A DNA stretch of 64,000 bases from CAWIXB01 sp963839955 (GCA_963839955.1 CAWIXB010000001.1:124001-188000), one strand, 5' to 3'. Positions 16,008-25,008 are shown, numbered from the stretch's first letter. Notes: generated from the sequence alone by a model not told the origin. Made by a program: numbers and translations.

Positions 16008-16489
16008 TTACGTGACCAGCGCCGCGTCGGCGGCCCGACGACCGCGACCCGCAGCGTCCGGAGCCGTTCCGGCGAGCGCAGTGTCGTCGTGGTACCTGCC
16101 CTCGTAGACGCGCTCGGTGAACTTCCAGTCGTCCGACGCGCGCCGGTAGCGGTCGTGGTAGATCGCGTAGTTCAGGCGCGACCTGCCATCACGCAGGCGT
16201 CCGAACTCCGAAACATACGTACGGCCGACCGCGGTGTCGCCGTCAAGCCGGATCGCGCCCGGGTGCGTGGTCTGGAGGAAGTACTCCCAGAACCCTGCAG
16301 CCGCTCGATGCCCGCACGGATCTCGTCCCGGCTGGCGAACTCGACGTTGACGTCGGGGATCTGCCACACGCCCTCGTCAGTGAACAGCGATGCGAGCCGG
16401 TCGTAGTCGTGCACCATCGCCGAGTCGGTGAACTCGCCGCGCAGTGCCTCGATCTCGACGCGATCGGCGACGTCCTGAAGGCTATTGAT
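16008..16489 (-). pseudogene. SnoaL/NTF2-like gene, frameshifted and without a start codon
   Basis: Two minus-strand frames join into one SnoaL-like protein. The first gives NSLQDVADRVEIEALRGEFT to AGIERLQ and the second continues FWEYFLQTTHPGAI to HDRYRRASDDWKF. The join at 16293-16297 reads CTG CAG GG TTC, so one base appears to be missing. An AAGGAGAG site at about 16494-16501 is followed by ATC instead of a start codon at the expected distance. Intact relatives are 130-150-residue cone-shaped proteins used as isomerases, hydratases or dehydratases. Two defects suggest true decay, although a single sequencing slip cannot be excluded. Confidence 0.65.
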
Positions 16490-16529
16490 CGGTCTCTCCT
16501 TGTCACATTGAACGAAGGTCGGAGCCGGG

Positions 16530-16840
16530 TCAGCTGGTGAAGGACTCCGTGCCGAGGCGACCCCACGCCACCACGGCGGCCAGCGCAAGAAAGGCCAGGT
16601 TCACCACGATGACCTGTGCCTCGTGACGGCGAAGGTGCGTGATGATCGCACCGCCCATCAGCAGCACCAGACCCACGGCAGAAGCGGCACCAGGACCGGC
16701 GCGATGTCGAGCACCGCAGGCAGGACGAGGCCAATGCCAGCCAGGACCTCGAGGGTCCCGATGGCCTTGACGGAACATCTGGGCCGTCCGAAATCCGGAG
16801 AAGCTACGCCGGCTGGGTCAGCGTACGACGCGGTCAGCAC
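16530..16840 (-). pseudogene. DoxX-like membrane protein gene, frameshifted and 5'-truncated
   Basis: One frame carries SVKAIGTLEVLAGIGLVLPA (16658-16840), the first part of a DoxX-like protein. The neighbouring frame continues AVGLVLLMGGAIITHLRRHE and a final hydrophobic helix to 16530. They are offset by one base near 16680. The usual first transmembrane helix, before the AIGTLEVLAG part, is replaced by unrelated sequence, so the 5' end is lost too. DoxX-like proteins are four-helix membrane proteins of about 120 residues. With the neighbouring SnoaL-like remnant, this marks a decaying stretch. Confidence 0.65.
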
Positions 16841-16867
16841 CGGCAGTGGACGACGGACTGAGGGCGC

Positions 16868-17905
16868 TCAACGCCGGGCGGACGGTTCGGCATCTCCGGG
16901 CAGTGAGTCGGCCTTGACGGCGTCGCGCTGACCCATCCGCCGCTCCTCGCCACGGGTCGTGTCGTGGGCGGACTGCTGCTCGGCGTAGGCGTTCATCTCG
17001 GCGCCGAGCAGGATCACCACGTTGGTGATCCAGAGCCACAGCAGCAGCACGACGACGCCGGCCATGCTGCCGTAGGTCTTGCCGTACGACGAGAAGTTGT
17101 CGACGTACAGCGAGAACCCGATGGAGGCGATGACCCAAATCACGGTGGCCGTGACGGCACCCACCGAGACCCAGCGCATCTTGGGGGCGTCGCGGTCCGG
17201 TCCGACCCGGTAGAGGACCGCGAGGGCGACCATCATCGCCACGACCAGCCCGAGCCAGCGGACTACCTGGACCACGACCTGCAGCCAGGACGGCAGGCCG
17301 AGGGACGACAGCACCGCCGGCAGCACGGCCACCAGGGCGACGGCCGCGACGAGGAAGAGGATGGCGCCGATGGTCAGCAGCAGGGAGAGGCCCTTGCGCT
17401 TGACGAAGCCGCGCTCGTCGTCCTCGTCGTAGGTGATGTTCACGGCCGTGACGAGGTTGCCCGTGCCGCCCGAGGCGCTCCACAGGGCGAGGAGCAGCGC
17501 GATGATCAGCCCGATCCCGAGCGACTGCTGGCTGGTCTCGGTGAGCGACTTCATCTGGTCGCTGAGCAGGCTCTGCGCCGAGGTCGGCAGCGCCTTGCCG
17601 ATCTGGTCGACCTGGCTGGCGATCTGCGACGGGTCGGCGAGCAGGCCGTAGAGCATGATCGCCGCGATGAGCGCGGGGAAGATCGCAAGGAAGGCGTAGA
17701 AGGCGACGCCGGCGGCGAGCAGGGGGACCTGGTCGGCCTTGGACTCTTTCCAGGCGCGCTTGAGCACCTGGAACCAGCCCTTGGCGGGTATGTCGCGAGG
17801 TCGCTCGGCGTCGGCGCCCGGGACGCTCTCGGCGCGGGTGCGCCGGTCGCGGTCACGCAGGTCGATGTCGCTCTCGGCGCGCGTGTCATTGGTGCGGCTG
17901 CTCAT
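16868..17905 (-). CDS. YihY/BrkB-family inner-membrane protein
   Basis: 345 residues from the ATG at 17905. A charged 45-residue N-terminus leads to six membrane segments between about residues 60 and 320, with the family's AAGVAFYAFLAIFPALIA first helix, the ALWSASGGTGNLVTAVN second helix and a final VVVLLLWLWITNVVILLGAE helix. YihY proteins were once mis-assigned as RNase BN. Their transport role is not established. The C-terminus is a charged cytoplasmic tail. No neighbour suggests a partner. Confidence 0.85.
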   Translation of the reverse strand: MSSRTNDTRAESDIDLRDRDRRTRAESVPGADAERPRDIPAKGWFQVLKRAWKESKADQVPLLAAGVAFYAFLAIFPALIAAIMLYGLLADPSQIASQVDQIGKALPTSAQSLLSDQMKSLTETSQQSLGIGLIIALLLALWSASGGTGNLVTAVNITYDEDDERGFVKRKGLSLLLTIGAILFLVAAVALVAVLPAVLSSLGLPSWLQVVVQVVRWLGLVVAMMVALAVLYRVGPDRDAPKMRWVSVGAVTATVIWVIASIGFSLYVDNFSSYGKTYGSMAGVVVLLLWLWITNVVILLGAEMNAYAEQQSAHDTTRGEERRMGQRDAVKADSLPGDAEPSARR

Positions 17906-17971
17906 GCCGTGGTGGTGTCCCGCTCCGGGTCCCGCAAACACGTACCGTGAAGTAGCGGGGCAGTTTCGGCG

Positions 17972-18580
17972 TTAGCGCAGCACGCGATAGGTCACGTGCG
18001 TGGCGGAGCTGACTGCCCGCGACTCGACCTGCTCGAGATTCAGCGGCGGGACGCCGTCGAAGAGCCGCGTTCCGGCGCCGAGTGTCATCGTCGCGATGTG
18101 CAGCCGCATCTCGTCGATCAGGCCGGCGGCGAGGTACTGGTTGATGGTCGTCGCGCCGCCGTGGATAGACACGTCGCCGTCCCCGGCCGCCTCGCGCGCC
18201 TGCTTCAGCGCGGACTCGATGCCCTCGGTGACGAAGTAGAAAGTCGTGCCGCCTTCCATCGGCTGCGGGTCGCGCGGGTGGTGGGTGAGCACGAAGACCG
18301 ACCCGTGGTACGGCGGGTTGTCGCCCCACCAGCCGTTCCACTCCCGATCCCACTCGCCACGCACCGGACCGAACATGTTGCGCCCCATGACGTATGCCTT
18401 GGCGGCGGTCCCCCGTGCGATCTCGGTCACGCTCTCCTGGTGCGGATCGGCGTACCAGGCGTGCAGCTTGTCGCCCCAGCCGTCCCCGCCATCGTCGCCG
18501 AACGGGCGCTCCTCGGACTGGTTGTGCCCGGCCGAGAACCCGTCGAGCGAGATCGTGAGGTCGCAGGTCACCTTGGTCAT
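17972..18580 (-). CDS. Dihydrofolate-reductase-like (RibD C-terminal) family protein
   Basis: 202 residues. ATG at 18580 has AAGGAG upstream. Seen: the N-terminal strand VTCDLTISLDGFSAG, a GRNMFG turn, FVLTHHPRDP, and the NADPH-binding VSIHGGATTINQYLAAGLIDEMRLHI near residues 130-160. This pattern is shared by RibD reductase domains and many stand-alone actinobacterial proteins of about 190-210 residues. It is probably an NADPH-dependent reductase of an unknown small molecule; it is not the folate enzyme itself, whose active-site motifs differ. Monocistronic by spacing. Confidence 0.83.
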   Translation of the reverse strand: MTKVTCDLTISLDGFSAGHNQSEERPFGDDGGDGWGDKLHAWYADPHQESVTEIARGTAAKAYVMGRNMFGPVRGEWDREWNGWWGDNPPYHGSVFVLTHHPRDPQPMEGGTTFYFVTEGIESALKQAREAAGDGDVSIHGGATTINQYLAAGLIDEMRLHIATMTLGAGTRLFDGVPPLNLEQVESRAVSSATHVTYRVLR

Positions 18581-18695
18581 GTCCGCACTCCTTAACGAAT
18601 GGATGCCTGGGCGACAAAGCATGGTGCGTGGCCAGGCACGACGTCCAACGCCTTTCAGAGGGGAGCGAGAGCTGTAGCGCGGAGGAGATCTTGCC

Positions 18696-19466
18696 TCAGA
18701 GCGGTGTGACGTAGGCGGCGCTGATGCCGCCGTCGACCATGAACGTCGTCGCCGTGACGAAGCTCGACTCGTCGCTGGCCAGGAAGAGCACGGCGTTCGC
18801 GATCTCGGTCGCGTCGGCGAAGCGCCCGACCGGGATGTGCACCAGCCGCCGGGCCGCACGCTCCGGGTCCTTCGCGAACAGCTCGCGCAGCAGAGGGGTG
18901 TCGACCGGTCCGGGGCACAGGGCGTTGACCCGGATGCCTTCGCGGGCGAACTGGACGCCGAGCTCGCGGCTCATCGCCAGGACACCGCCCTTGCTCGCGG
19001 TGTAGGAGATCTGGGAGGTCGCGGCGCCCATCACGGCGACGAACGATGCGGTGTTGATGATCGAGCCCCGCCCCTGCGCGCGCATGTGCGGCAGCACCGC
19101 CTTGCAGCAGAGGAAGACGCTGGTGAGGTTGACCTCCTGCACCCGCTGCCAGGCGTCCAGCCCGGTGTCCAGGATCGAGTCGTCGTCGGGCGGTGAGATG
19201 CCGGCGTTGTTGAACGCCACGTCGACGCTGCCGTAAGTGTCCTTGGCCTGCTCCACCATCGCGTCGACCTGCTCCGCGTCGGTGACGTCGCAGTGGACGT
19301 ACAGCCCGTCGACCTCCTCGGCAGCCGCCCGGCCACTCTCGTCGGTCACGTCGGCGACCACGACCTTGGCGCCCTCCTCGGCGAACCGGCGGACCGTGGC
19401 GAGCCCGATGCCGCTCCCGCCGCCGGTGACGATCGCGGTGCGGTCCTGCAGCCGGCCAGCAGCCAT
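18696..19466 (-). CDS. Short-chain dehydrogenase/reductase, amine cluster
   Basis: 256 residues, ATG at 19466 with GGAGG upstream. A classical SDR: cofactor motif TGGGSGIG (14-21), Asp39 in VADV (which points to NAD), NNAG (86-89), and the catalytic Ser141, Tyr155 and Lys159 (YTASK). It lies 4 bp after the aldehyde dehydrogenase stop, so the genes are co-transcribed with the upstream ligase gene. The name 3-oxoacyl reductase often given to such proteins is only a default. In this operon it more likely oxidises or reduces a hydroxy or oxo intermediate of amine breakdown. Confidence 0.88.
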   Translation of the reverse strand: MAAGRLQDRTAIVTGGGSGIGLATVRRFAEEGAKVVVADVTDESGRAAAEEVDGLYVHCDVTDAEQVDAMVEQAKDTYGSVDVAFNNAGISPPDDDSILDTGLDAWQRVQEVNLTSVFLCCKAVLPHMRAQGRGSIINTASFVAVMGAATSQISYTASKGGVLAMSRELGVQFAREGIRVNALCPGPVDTPLLRELFAKDPERAARRLVHIPVGRFADATEIANAVLFLASDESSFVTATTFMVDGGISAAYVTPL

Positions 19467-19470
19467 CTCG

Positions 19471-20853
19471 TCAGTCCTCCGAGCTGATGAAGACGTTCTT
19501 GACGTCGGTGAACGAGTCGAGGGCATCGGGCCCGAGCTCGCGGCCGAGCCCGGACTGCTTGAAGCCGCCGAACGGCGTCGAGTAGCGGACCGACGAGTGC
19601 GAGTTGACCGAGAGGTTGCCGGACTCCACCGCCCGCGCGACGCGCAGCGCCCGACCGACGTCGCGCGTCCAGATCGAGCCGGAGAGGCCGTACTCCGTGT
19701 CGTTGGCCAGCCGGACCGCGTCGGCCTCGTCGTCGAACGGCATGACGGCGACGACCGGCCCGAACACCTCCTCGCGCCAAATCGGGTCCTGCGCAGTTCG
19801 CGGCAGCACGACCGTCGGCGGGTACCAGTAGCCGGGACCGTCGGGCGCCGCACCGCGGAAGGCGACCTGCACCGAGTCGTCGACGTACGCCGACACGCTC
19901 GCCCGTTGCCCGGCGCTGACCAGCGGCCCCATCTCGGTGTCGTCGAGTCCGGGTGCGGCAACGCGCACCCTGGCGACGGCGGGCTCGAGCAACTCCAGGA
20001 ACCGGTCGTGCACGCTGCGCTCGACGAGGATGCGGCTCCGCGCGCAGCAGTCCTGTCCGGCGTTGTCGAACACGCCGTACGGCGCTGTCGCCGCCGCCTT
20101 CTCGACGTCCGCGTCGGCGAACACGATGTTCGCGCTCTTGCCGCCGAGCTCGAGCGTCACCCGCTTCACTTGGCTGGCGGCGCGGGCCATGATGCCCGTG
20201 CCCACCTCCGTCGAGCCGGTGAACACGATCTTGCGCACCAGCGGGTGCGTGACGAACCGGTCGCCGACGACCGAGCCCTTGCCGGGCAGCACGGTCAGCA
20301 CGCCGGCCGGCAGTCCGGCCTCCAACGCGAGCTCGCCGATCCGCACCGCCGTCAACGGCGTGATCTCAGCGGGCTTGAGGACGACGGTGTTGCCGGCCGC
20401 GAGCGCCGGTGCCAGGCCCCAGCCGGCGATCGGCATCGGGAAGTTCCACGGCACGATCACGGCGACGACGCCGAGCGGCTCCTTGAACGTGATGTCGACC
20501 CCACCGGCGACGGGGATCTGCCGACCGAAGAGGCGTTCCGGTGCCGCGGCGTAGTACTCGAGCACGTCGCGGACGTTCCCGGCCTCCCAGCGTGCGTTGG
20601 AGATCGTGTGCCCCGAGTTGCGCACCTCCAGATCGGCGAGCTCTTCCCGGGCGCCGTCGACCGCCGCGGCGAACCTTCGGAGCAGCCGGCCACGGTCGGC
20701 CGGTGCGACCTGCCGCCACTGCTCGTACGCCGTGTGCGCACGGGAGATCGCCGCGTCGGTCTCTTCGACCGAGGTCAGCGTGACCGTCGTGACGTGCTCC
20801 TCGGTGGCGGGATCGATGACGTCGTGCGTGCCCCCGGCTGCGGCTGCGACCAC
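19471..20853 (-). CDS. NAD(P)-dependent aldehyde dehydrogenase (PuuC-like role)
   Basis: 460 residues from a GTG 3 bp after the ligase stop codon. Catalytic residues are all present: Asn137 (PWNFPM), Lys160 (VLKPAE), Glu235 (ELGGKS) and Cys269 in GQDCCARS. EVFGPVV and the C-terminal GGFKQSGLGRELG are also seen. It is slightly shorter than the usual 475-500 because the N-terminus is trimmed. In gamma-glutamylated amine catabolism, the aldehyde formed after amine oxidation is taken to the acid by this enzyme type (PuuC in E. coli). The gene order ligase-dehydrogenase-SDR supports that, but the substrate is inferred. Confidence 0.88.
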   Translation of the reverse strand: MVAAAAGGTHDVIDPATEEHVTTVTLTSVEETDAAISRAHTAYEQWRQVAPADRGRLLRRFAAAVDGAREELADLEVRNSGHTISNARWEAGNVRDVLEYYAAAPERLFGRQIPVAGGVDITFKEPLGVVAVIVPWNFPMPIAGWGLAPALAAGNTVVLKPAEITPLTAVRIGELALEAGLPAGVLTVLPGKGSVVGDRFVTHPLVRKIVFTGSTEVGTGIMARAASQVKRVTLELGGKSANIVFADADVEKAAATAPYGVFDNAGQDCCARSRILVERSVHDRFLELLEPAVARVRVAAPGLDDTEMGPLVSAGQRASVSAYVDDSVQVAFRGAAPDGPGYWYPPTVVLPRTAQDPIWREEVFGPVVAVMPFDDEADAVRLANDTEYGLSGSIWTRDVGRALRVARAVESGNLSVNSHSSVRYSTPFGGFKQSGLGRELGPDALDSFTDVKNVFISSED

Positions 20854-20856
20854 CCC

Positions 20857-22221
20857 TCACATCCTCTCGAACGAACGGACGCGCTCCCAGTCGGTGACTG
20901 TGGCGTCGAACGCCGTCAGCTCGACGTCGGCGTTGTTTACGTAGTGGTCGACGACCGCGTCGCCCAACGTCTCGCGGGCCACCGTCGAGGCCGCGAACAG
21001 GTCGCGCGCGGCGCGCAGCGACGTGGGGACCTTGGGATGGTCGGATACGTAGGCGTTGCCGGTGTACGCCGGCTCCAGCGGCAGTTCCCGCTCGATGCCG
21101 CGCAGCCCGCTCGCCAGCATGCCCGCCAGCGCCAGGTAGGGGTTCACGTCACCACCAGGAAGCCGGTTCTCCAACCGCAACCCGGCACCGTGGCCGACGA
21201 CCCGTAGCGAGCAGGTGCGGTTGTCGAAGCCCCAGGCAGTCGACGTCGGAGCGAAGCTGCCGGCCTGGAAGCGCTTGTACGAGTTGATGTTCGGTGCATA
21301 CAGAAGGGTCAGCTCGCACATCGTGGCCTGGATGCCGGCGACGAAGCTCTGGAACATCGGCGTGGGGCCATCGCCCTCGTCGAACACGGTGCGGCCGTCG
21401 TCGCCGCGCAGGCTCATGTGGATGTGGCACGAGTTGCCCTCGCGCTGGTCGAACTTCGCCATGAAGGTGAGCGCCTTGCCGTGCTGGGACGCGATCTCCT
21501 TCGCACCGTTCTTGTAGATCGAGTGGTGGTCGGCGGTGCGGACCACCTCGTCGTACTTGAAGGCGATCTCGTGCTGGCCGAGGTTGCACTCGCCCTTCGC
21601 CGACTCGACCACGAGCCCCGCGGCGTACATGCCGTTGCGGATGTCGCGCAGCAGTGGCTCCACCCGACTCGTGCCGAGCAGCGAGTAGTCGACGTTGTAT
21701 TGATTCGCGGGCGTGAGGCCGCGGTAGCCCTTGTCCCAGGCCTGCTCGTAGGTGTCGTTGAAGACGATGAACTCCAGCTCGGTGCCGGCCAGAGCCACCA
21801 ACCCCTTCTCGGCGGCCCGGGCGGCTTGCGCCCGGAGTATCTGCCGGGGGCTCTCGGCCACCGGGGTGTGCTCGTCATCGAGCCAGGCCAGGTCGCTGAC
21901 GACCATCGCGGTGCCGGGCAGCCACGGCACCGGGTGCATCGTGTCCAGGTCCAGGACGAACTCCATGTCACCGTACCCGCGCTCCCACGAGCTGATGGCG
22001 TAACCGTCGACGGTGTTCATGTCGACATCGACGGCCAGCAGGTAGTTGCACCCCTCGGTGCCGTGCTCGAGAACCGTATCGAGGAAGAACTGCGCGTGGA
22101 TGCGCTTGCCCTGCAACCTTCCCTGCATGTCCGGAAAAGCGACCACGACGGTGTCGATGTCCCCGTCGGTCACCTTCATGCGAAGCTGCTCGACGGTCAG
22201 GGCCGGCCCAGGTTGCGTCAT
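20857..22221 (-). CDS. Glutamine-synthetase-like gamma-glutamyl-amine ligase (PuuA/GlnA3/GlnA4 type)
   Basis: 454 residues, ATG at 22221 with AGGGGA upstream. It has the GS beta-grasp N-domain and catalytic domain: GTELEFIVFND (metal Glu), NLGQHEIAFKYDE, the nucleotide motif KALTFMAKFDQREGNSCHIH, and NRLPGGDVNPYLALA. Against true GSI it lacks the adenylylation loop and has the TELEFI and NSCHIHMSL features of PuuA and the Streptomyces GlnA3/GlnA4 proteins, which ligate glutamate to polyamines or ethanolamine. The neighbouring permease, oxidoreductase, dehydrogenase and hydrolase complete that pathway. First gene of the minus-strand operon. Confidence 0.87.
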   Translation of the reverse strand: MTQPGPALTVEQLRMKVTDGDIDTVVVAFPDMQGRLQGKRIHAQFFLDTVLEHGTEGCNYLLAVDVDMNTVDGYAISSWERGYGDMEFVLDLDTMHPVPWLPGTAMVVSDLAWLDDEHTPVAESPRQILRAQAARAAEKGLVALAGTELEFIVFNDTYEQAWDKGYRGLTPANQYNVDYSLLGTSRVEPLLRDIRNGMYAAGLVVESAKGECNLGQHEIAFKYDEVVRTADHHSIYKNGAKEIASQHGKALTFMAKFDQREGNSCHIHMSLRGDDGRTVFDEGDGPTPMFQSFVAGIQATMCELTLLYAPNINSYKRFQAGSFAPTSTAWGFDNRTCSLRVVGHGAGLRLENRLPGGDVNPYLALAGMLASGLRGIERELPLEPAYTGNAYVSDHPKVPTSLRAARDLFAASTVARETLGDAVVDHYVNNADVELTAFDATVTDWERVRSFERM

Positions 22222-22244
22222 CGCGTTCCCCTGCTGTGTGCGAG

Positions 22245-22318
22245 GTGTCGATCGGGACACTAGCGAGAGGCGGGACAGCGTGTCTGGCTGCGGGACACCA
22301 CCGCCGAGGTGTAGACAC
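22245..22318. promoter_or_regulatory. Cluster of GTGTC/GACAC half-sites between ligase and permease genes
   Basis: GTGTC-N6-GACAC at 22245-22260, GTGTC at 22280-22284 with GACAC at 22294-22298, and GTGT-AG-ACAC at 22309-22318 lie in the 174-bp divergent promoter region. They look like operator half-sites for one dimeric regulator that controls both transcripts. No regulator gene is next to the cluster. Confidence 0.45.
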
Positions 22319-22395
22319 GACCTGACCCAGACGTGGTCACGGTTCCGCGATGTCCGCGGCGGGGGGACGGGCCTCTTCTGCAGGAGGTTGCAACG

Positions 22396-23988
22396 GTGGC
22401 TGACACAACCCAGATGGGCGAGGACGAACGACGCCTCGCCGAACTCGGCTACAAGCAGGACTTACATCGCAGTTGGTCGGGTTTCTCCAACTTTGCGATC
22501 TCGTTCTCCATCATCTCGATCCTCGCCGGGTGCTTCACGAACTTCGGCGCCGGGTTCAACAACGGCGGACCGATCTCGATCTCGTGGACCTGGCCCATCC
22601 TCGGTGCGTTCATCCTGCTCATCGGGTTCACCATGTCCGAGCTCGTGTCTGCCTACCCGACGTCAGGCGGCATCTACTGGTGGGCGTCGAAGCTCGGTGG
22701 AGCCAAGGCCGGGTTCTTCACCGGCTGGCTCAACCTGATCGGCCTGGTCGCGGTCACCGCCGGTGTGTCCTACGGCTGTGCGACCTTCATCGACCTGACG
22801 ATCAGCACCTACTCCGACTCGTACGCCGGGAGCTACTCCCTCACCCGGGTGTTCTTCACCTTCCTCGGCGTGCTGGCAGTCGCGTCCGTGCTGAACATCT
22901 TCAGCAGCCACCTGATGGCGATCGTCAACAACATCTCTGTGTGGTGGCACGTCGTCGGCGCCAGCGTCATCGTGCTGATCCTGATCTTCGTCCCCGACCA
23001 GCACCAGTCGTTCAGCTACGTGTTCACCGAGCGCTTCAACAACTCCGGCTACAGCGACGGCAGCACGAGCAGCCTCGCGTTCTGGTTCGCCGTCGTGCCG
23101 TTCGGCTTCCTGCTGGTGCAGTACACGATCACCGGCTTCGACGCCTGCGCCCACCTCTCCGAGGAGACGGCCTCCGCCTCGATGGCGGCGGCGAAGGGCA
23201 TCTGGCGGTCGATCTTCTACTCCGTCCTCGGCGGGTACATCCTCCTGCTCGCCGTCGTCTTCGCCATCCCCAACGGCGAGGATGGTGCGGCTGACAACGC
23301 CGGAGTCGGCGGCGGTGGGGTGGCGTACATCTTCGTCCAGTCACTGGGCAGCAACTGGGCTGCGTTCGTCCTCTTCGTCTCGGCCTCGGCGCAGGTGTTC
23401 TGCGCCACGTCGTGCATGACCTCGGCGTCGCGAATGACGTTCGCCTTCAGCCGAGACGGCGCCATCCCCGGCTCGGCGACCTGGGCCAAGCTCACGGCCA
23501 AGCGGGTGCCGGCCAACGCAGTGCTGCTGGTCGCCGTCGTCGCCGCCCTCGTGACGGCTCCCGCCTTGATCGAGGTGAACCTGGGCACGGAAGCGGAGCC
23601 CTTCATCGTCCCGGTCGCGTTCTACGCGGTGACCTCCATCGCGGTCATCGGGCTGTACCTCGCCTTCGCCGTCCCGATCTGGCTGCGCTGGCGGCACGGC
23701 GAGAACTTCGAGCCGGGCAGCTGGAACAACGGCGCCAAGTACAAGTGGATGAACCTCATCGCGGTGGCCGAGATCCTCATCGTCTCGTTCTTCCTGATGA
23801 TGCCGTTCGTCCCGGGAGCCAACCCGTTCCACGACGACTTCGCCTGGAAGTACGTCAACTACGCACCGATCGTCACCCTAGGGGCCCTGCTCCTGCTGGC
23901 GATCTGGTGGCAGGTCTCGGCGAAGAAGTGGTTCACCGGGCCGAAGCACAACATCGACCCGGAGGTCGTCAAGACCTTCAGCGAGTGA
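22396..23988 (+). CDS. APC-superfamily amino acid/amine permease
   Basis: 530 residues from GTG at 22396 with AGGAGG 8 bp upstream. About 12 hydrophobic segments. The first contains the APC unwound-helix motif (SFSIISILAGCFTNFGAG), and SELVSAYPTSGGIYWWA and the HLSEETASASMAAAKGIW loop are typical of the eukaryotic-type amino-acid/choline/GABA branch. It is divergent from the ligase operon and shares its putative operator. It probably imports the amine or amino acid that the cluster degrades (PuuP role). The C-terminus is followed by a 13-bp terminator. Confidence 0.88.
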   Translation: MADTTQMGEDERRLAELGYKQDLHRSWSGFSNFAISFSIISILAGCFTNFGAGFNNGGPISISWTWPILGAFILLIGFTMSELVSAYPTSGGIYWWASKLGGAKAGFFTGWLNLIGLVAVTAGVSYGCATFIDLTISTYSDSYAGSYSLTRVFFTFLGVLAVASVLNIFSSHLMAIVNNISVWWHVVGASVIVLILIFVPDQHQSFSYVFTERFNNSGYSDGSTSSLAFWFAVVPFGFLLVQYTITGFDACAHLSEETASASMAAAKGIWRSIFYSVLGGYILLLAVVFAIPNGEDGAADNAGVGGGGVAYIFVQSLGSNWAAFVLFVSASAQVFCATSCMTSASRMTFAFSRDGAIPGSATWAKLTAKRVPANAVLLVAVVAALVTAPALIEVNLGTEAEPFIVPVAFYAVTSIAVIGLYLAFAVPIWLRWRHGENFEPGSWNNGAKYKWMNLIAVAEILIVSFFLMMPFVPGANPFHDDFAWKYVNYAPIVTLGALLLLAIWWQVSAKKWFTGPKHNIDPEVVKTFSE

Positions 23989-24000
23989 GTCCTGCGCGTA

Positions 24001-24036
24001 AGCCCGCCGCCCCAGGTTCAGTCGGGGCGGCGGGCT
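24001..24036. terminator. Bidirectional terminator
   Basis: A 13-bp perfect stem, AGCCCGCCGCCCC with GGGGCGGCGGGCT, and a 10-nt loop between the convergent permease and phosphotransferase genes. It overlaps the latter's stop codon. Confidence 0.75.
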
Positions 24037-24971
24037 TCGTCCAGCAGGTGGTCGAACTCGGGGCCGTCGAACTCCGCCAGCGCCAGCTCGTACTTCTCCA
24101 TGCCCCACGACCAGAAGTCGAACGCGATCGGGCTCACCGCGGTCTGGATCGACGCCCACAGCGTCCAGCCGTACCTCGCCATCAGCCCGAGCAGCCGGGC
24201 CCGTGCGACCTTGTGTCGCAGGTGCTGGCCGTAATAGCTGTCCACGAGGACCTGGAGGTGGTCGAGCGAAAGCGTCGACTCGCTCCAGATGTTGCCGAGC
24301 TCGAAGCACGCGTCGTTGTTGCCGCCGTACTCGTAGTCGATGACCCACAAGCGTGCGCCGTCGTCGATGAAGTTGGCCGCGAGCAGGTCGTTGTTGCACG
24401 GCACGGTCGGCTCCCGCCGTACGGCGAGCGCCTCCGCGATGCGGTCGACCTGCGGCATCAGGTCGAGGTAGCGCTCCGGCAGTCGGAGGCCGCGCTCCTG
24501 GACGATGGTCAGGTAACGCTGCTGGATGGCGAACATGTCGAAGTCGCCTTCGAAGCGCTCCCCGGAGTGCAACCAGCGGCACACGGCGGCGACCCGGCCG
24601 AGCATGGCGTCGTCCTGCATGTCGACGGCGGCCAGCGTCCGACCCTCGACCCACTCGACGACGAGGGCCCGGTGCTCGGGCAGGTAGCCGACGACGGCCG
24701 GTGCGGCACCGCTCGCGGCGGCTCGCACCGAGTTGGCGTGCTCGGCGTCCCGGTCGATGGCGAGTAGGTCGCCGTCGGAGCTGGACAGCCGCACGACCAC
24801 AGCGCGGTCCGCAGTTGCGACCTTGAAGTTGAAGTTGGTCAGCCCACCCTCCAGCGGCGTCACCTGCTGCGGCTCGCCGATCAGAGGCGCGAGGTCGGCG
24901 AGCGCGGCGTGCAGCCGGTCGGTGACTGCGACGGACGGAGCTGGTGAGATCTCGTCGCCGGAGCCGGTCAC
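24018..24971 (-). CDS. Choline/ethanolamine-kinase-like phosphotransferase
   Basis: 317 residues of the APH/choline-kinase fold. Seen: an N-lobe with GGLTNFNFKV (nucleotide loop) and VVVRLS (lysine replaced by Arg), the Brenner-type motif CNNDLLAANFI where HxDxxxxN is expected (His replaced by Asn), and IDYEYGGNN supplying the metal Asp. Such variants occur in the choline/ethanolamine/thiamine kinase branch. It is divergent from the FAD/GcvT gene by only 37 bp, so the two probably share a promoter region. Ethanolamine or choline as substrate would fit the amine theme, but this is inferred. Confidence 0.83.
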   Translation of the reverse strand: MTGSGDEISPAPSVAVTDRLHAALADLAPLIGEPQQVTPLEGGLTNFNFKVATADRAVVVRLSSSDGDLLAIDRDAEHANSVRAAASGAAPAVVGYLPEHRALVVEWVEGRTLAAVDMQDDAMLGRVAAVCRWLHSGERFEGDFDMFAIQQRYLTIVQERGLRLPERYLDLMPQVDRIAEALAVRREPTVPCNNDLLAANFIDDGARLWVIDYEYGGNNDACFELGNIWSESTLSLDHLQVLVDSYYGQHLRHKVARARLLGLMARYGWTLWASIQTAVSPIAFDFWSWGMEKYELALAEFDGPEFDHLLDEARRPD

Positions 24972-25008
24972 GAGGGCGAACCTACTCGGGCGCCGCTAGT
25001 CTCCGGAC

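Noticed and set aside
19237..21207. A 656-codon plus-strand open frame over the SDR, aldehyde dehydrogenase and ligase genes
   Set aside because: Composition (Arg/Val/Asp-rich) and lack of any motif show it to be a shadow of minus-strand genes.
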